A stretch of DNA of 64,000 nucleotides from G963663365 sp963663365 (lineage in GTDB: Bacteria > Hinthialibacterota > Hinthialibacteria > Hinthialibacterales > G963663365). Every line of letters begins with the position of its first letter. Position 1 is the stretch's first letter. Location of the stretch: the NCBI GenBank assembly GCA_963663365.2, contig CAXXIH010000008.1, positions 62,001 through 126,000 of the forward strand, in the 5' to 3' direction. Shown here piece after piece: positions 63,746-64,000 of the stretch. Below the pieces are notes generated by a model, which searched no databases, had not been told where the DNA came from, and saw nothing but the letters and a program-made list of their open reading frames with translations. The translations under genes were made by a program, and so were the position numbers.

Positions 63746-64000
63746 ATGCTATTGCCCCCACGAGCGCGATACGCGCAACTGCCAACTCCAATCGAATCCT
63801 TGCCGAAAATATCCGAAGAGCTGGGAGTCGATTTGCGTGTTAAACGCGATGATCTGACCGGTTCATGGCTGACAGGAAACAAAGTCAGGAAGTTGGAATA
63901 CCTGCTTCCCTACGCAAAAAACGAGGGATGCAATGCAGTCATCACGATAGGCGCGGTCAATTCGAATCATTGCCGGGCGACCGCGATTCTAGCCGCCCGC
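63746..64000 (+). CDS. D-cysteine desulfhydrase/ACC deaminase-like PLP enzyme, partial
   Basis: The first 85 codons are visible; the gene runs off the window. GAGGAAG precedes the ATG. The sequence opens L-P-T-P-I-E-S-L-P, then VKRDDLTG, GNKVRKLEYLL (the Lys of N-K-x-R-K binds PLP) and TIGAVNSNHCRATA, all hallmarks of the tryptophan-synthase-beta-like D-cysteine desulfhydrase/ACC deaminase group. It would convert D-cysteine to pyruvate, sulfide and ammonia. Confidence 0.88.
   Translation, partial: MLLPPRARYAQLPTPIESLPKISEELGVDLRVKRDDLTGSWLTGNKVRKLEYLLPYAKNEGCNAVITIGAVNSNHCRATAILAAR

Noticed and set aside
1..64000. CRISPR array or insertion-sequence transposase
   Set aside because: No regularly spaced short repeats with unique spacers and no transposase-like protein were seen on either strand.

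Overview
The window reads as a chromosomal segment of an uncultured, probably Gram-negative bacterium of roughly 50% G+C with good Shine-Dalgarno sites. It is rich in signal peptides, a lipoprotein, a CBM9/DUF5916-type barrel protein, type II-secretion-style pseudopilins, sugar isomerases and uroporphyrinogen-decarboxylase-like proteins. This mix is familiar from heterotrophic candidate phyla such as Hydrogenedentota or Sumerlaeota. That placement is a guess from gene style, since no marker gene was searched.

Layout. 1-8.0 kb: secreted and membrane proteins of largely unknown role (partial secreted protein, TPR/transglutaminase-like protein, membrane glycosyltransferase, putative secreted glycoside hydrolase). 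8.0-17.8 kb: a family of giant secreted leucine-rich-repeat proteins with two intact genes, an N-terminal fragment, a C-terminal remnant, and a pseudopilin gene between 320-bp direct repeats. 18-21.2 kb: CBM9/DUF5916 barrel protein, an unknown anchored protein and a remnant of a second barrel gene. 21.2-25.3 kb: an A+T-rich, restriction-modification-like operon (Vsr endonuclease, Dcm-type cytosine methyltransferase, MORC/MutL-like GHKL ATPase, and an unrecognised fourth protein). 25.5-27.5 kb: a kelch-type secreted protein between tRNA-Val(CAC) and a 28-bp copy of that tRNA's 3' end. 27.7-39.2 kb: GH38-like, DUF6807/PmoA-like, propeller/toroid and Asp-box proteins, an ABC exporter, a second pseudopilin, and a HigBA-like toxin-antitoxin module enclosed by 70-bp direct repeats. 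39.6-45.3 kb: a sugar operon (cupin isomerase-like, two TIM-barrel isomerases, Gfo/Idh/MocA dehydrogenase) followed by an MFS transporter. 45.4-51.3 kb: pentapeptide-like protein, CgeB-like glycosyltransferase and two tandem GT39-like membrane proteins. 51.3-56.8 kb: RluD-like pseudouridine synthase, pyrR-pyrB-pyrC, and the Memo and AMMECR1 proteins. 56.8-64 kb: two tandem PurP-family ligases, CheX, DnaJ, an SGNH hydrolase-like protein, a URO-D-like protein and the start of a D-cysteine desulfhydrase-like PLP enzyme.

The most notable themes are two. First, the four-gene defence-like operon contains a component I cannot assign. Second, single-gene cassettes or remnants repeatedly sit next to, or between, duplicated pieces of flanking sequence (pilin, unknown gene, kelch gene, toxin-antitoxin), which suggests a plastic region shaped by insertion and deletion. 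All assignments come from reading motifs; no database search was possible.
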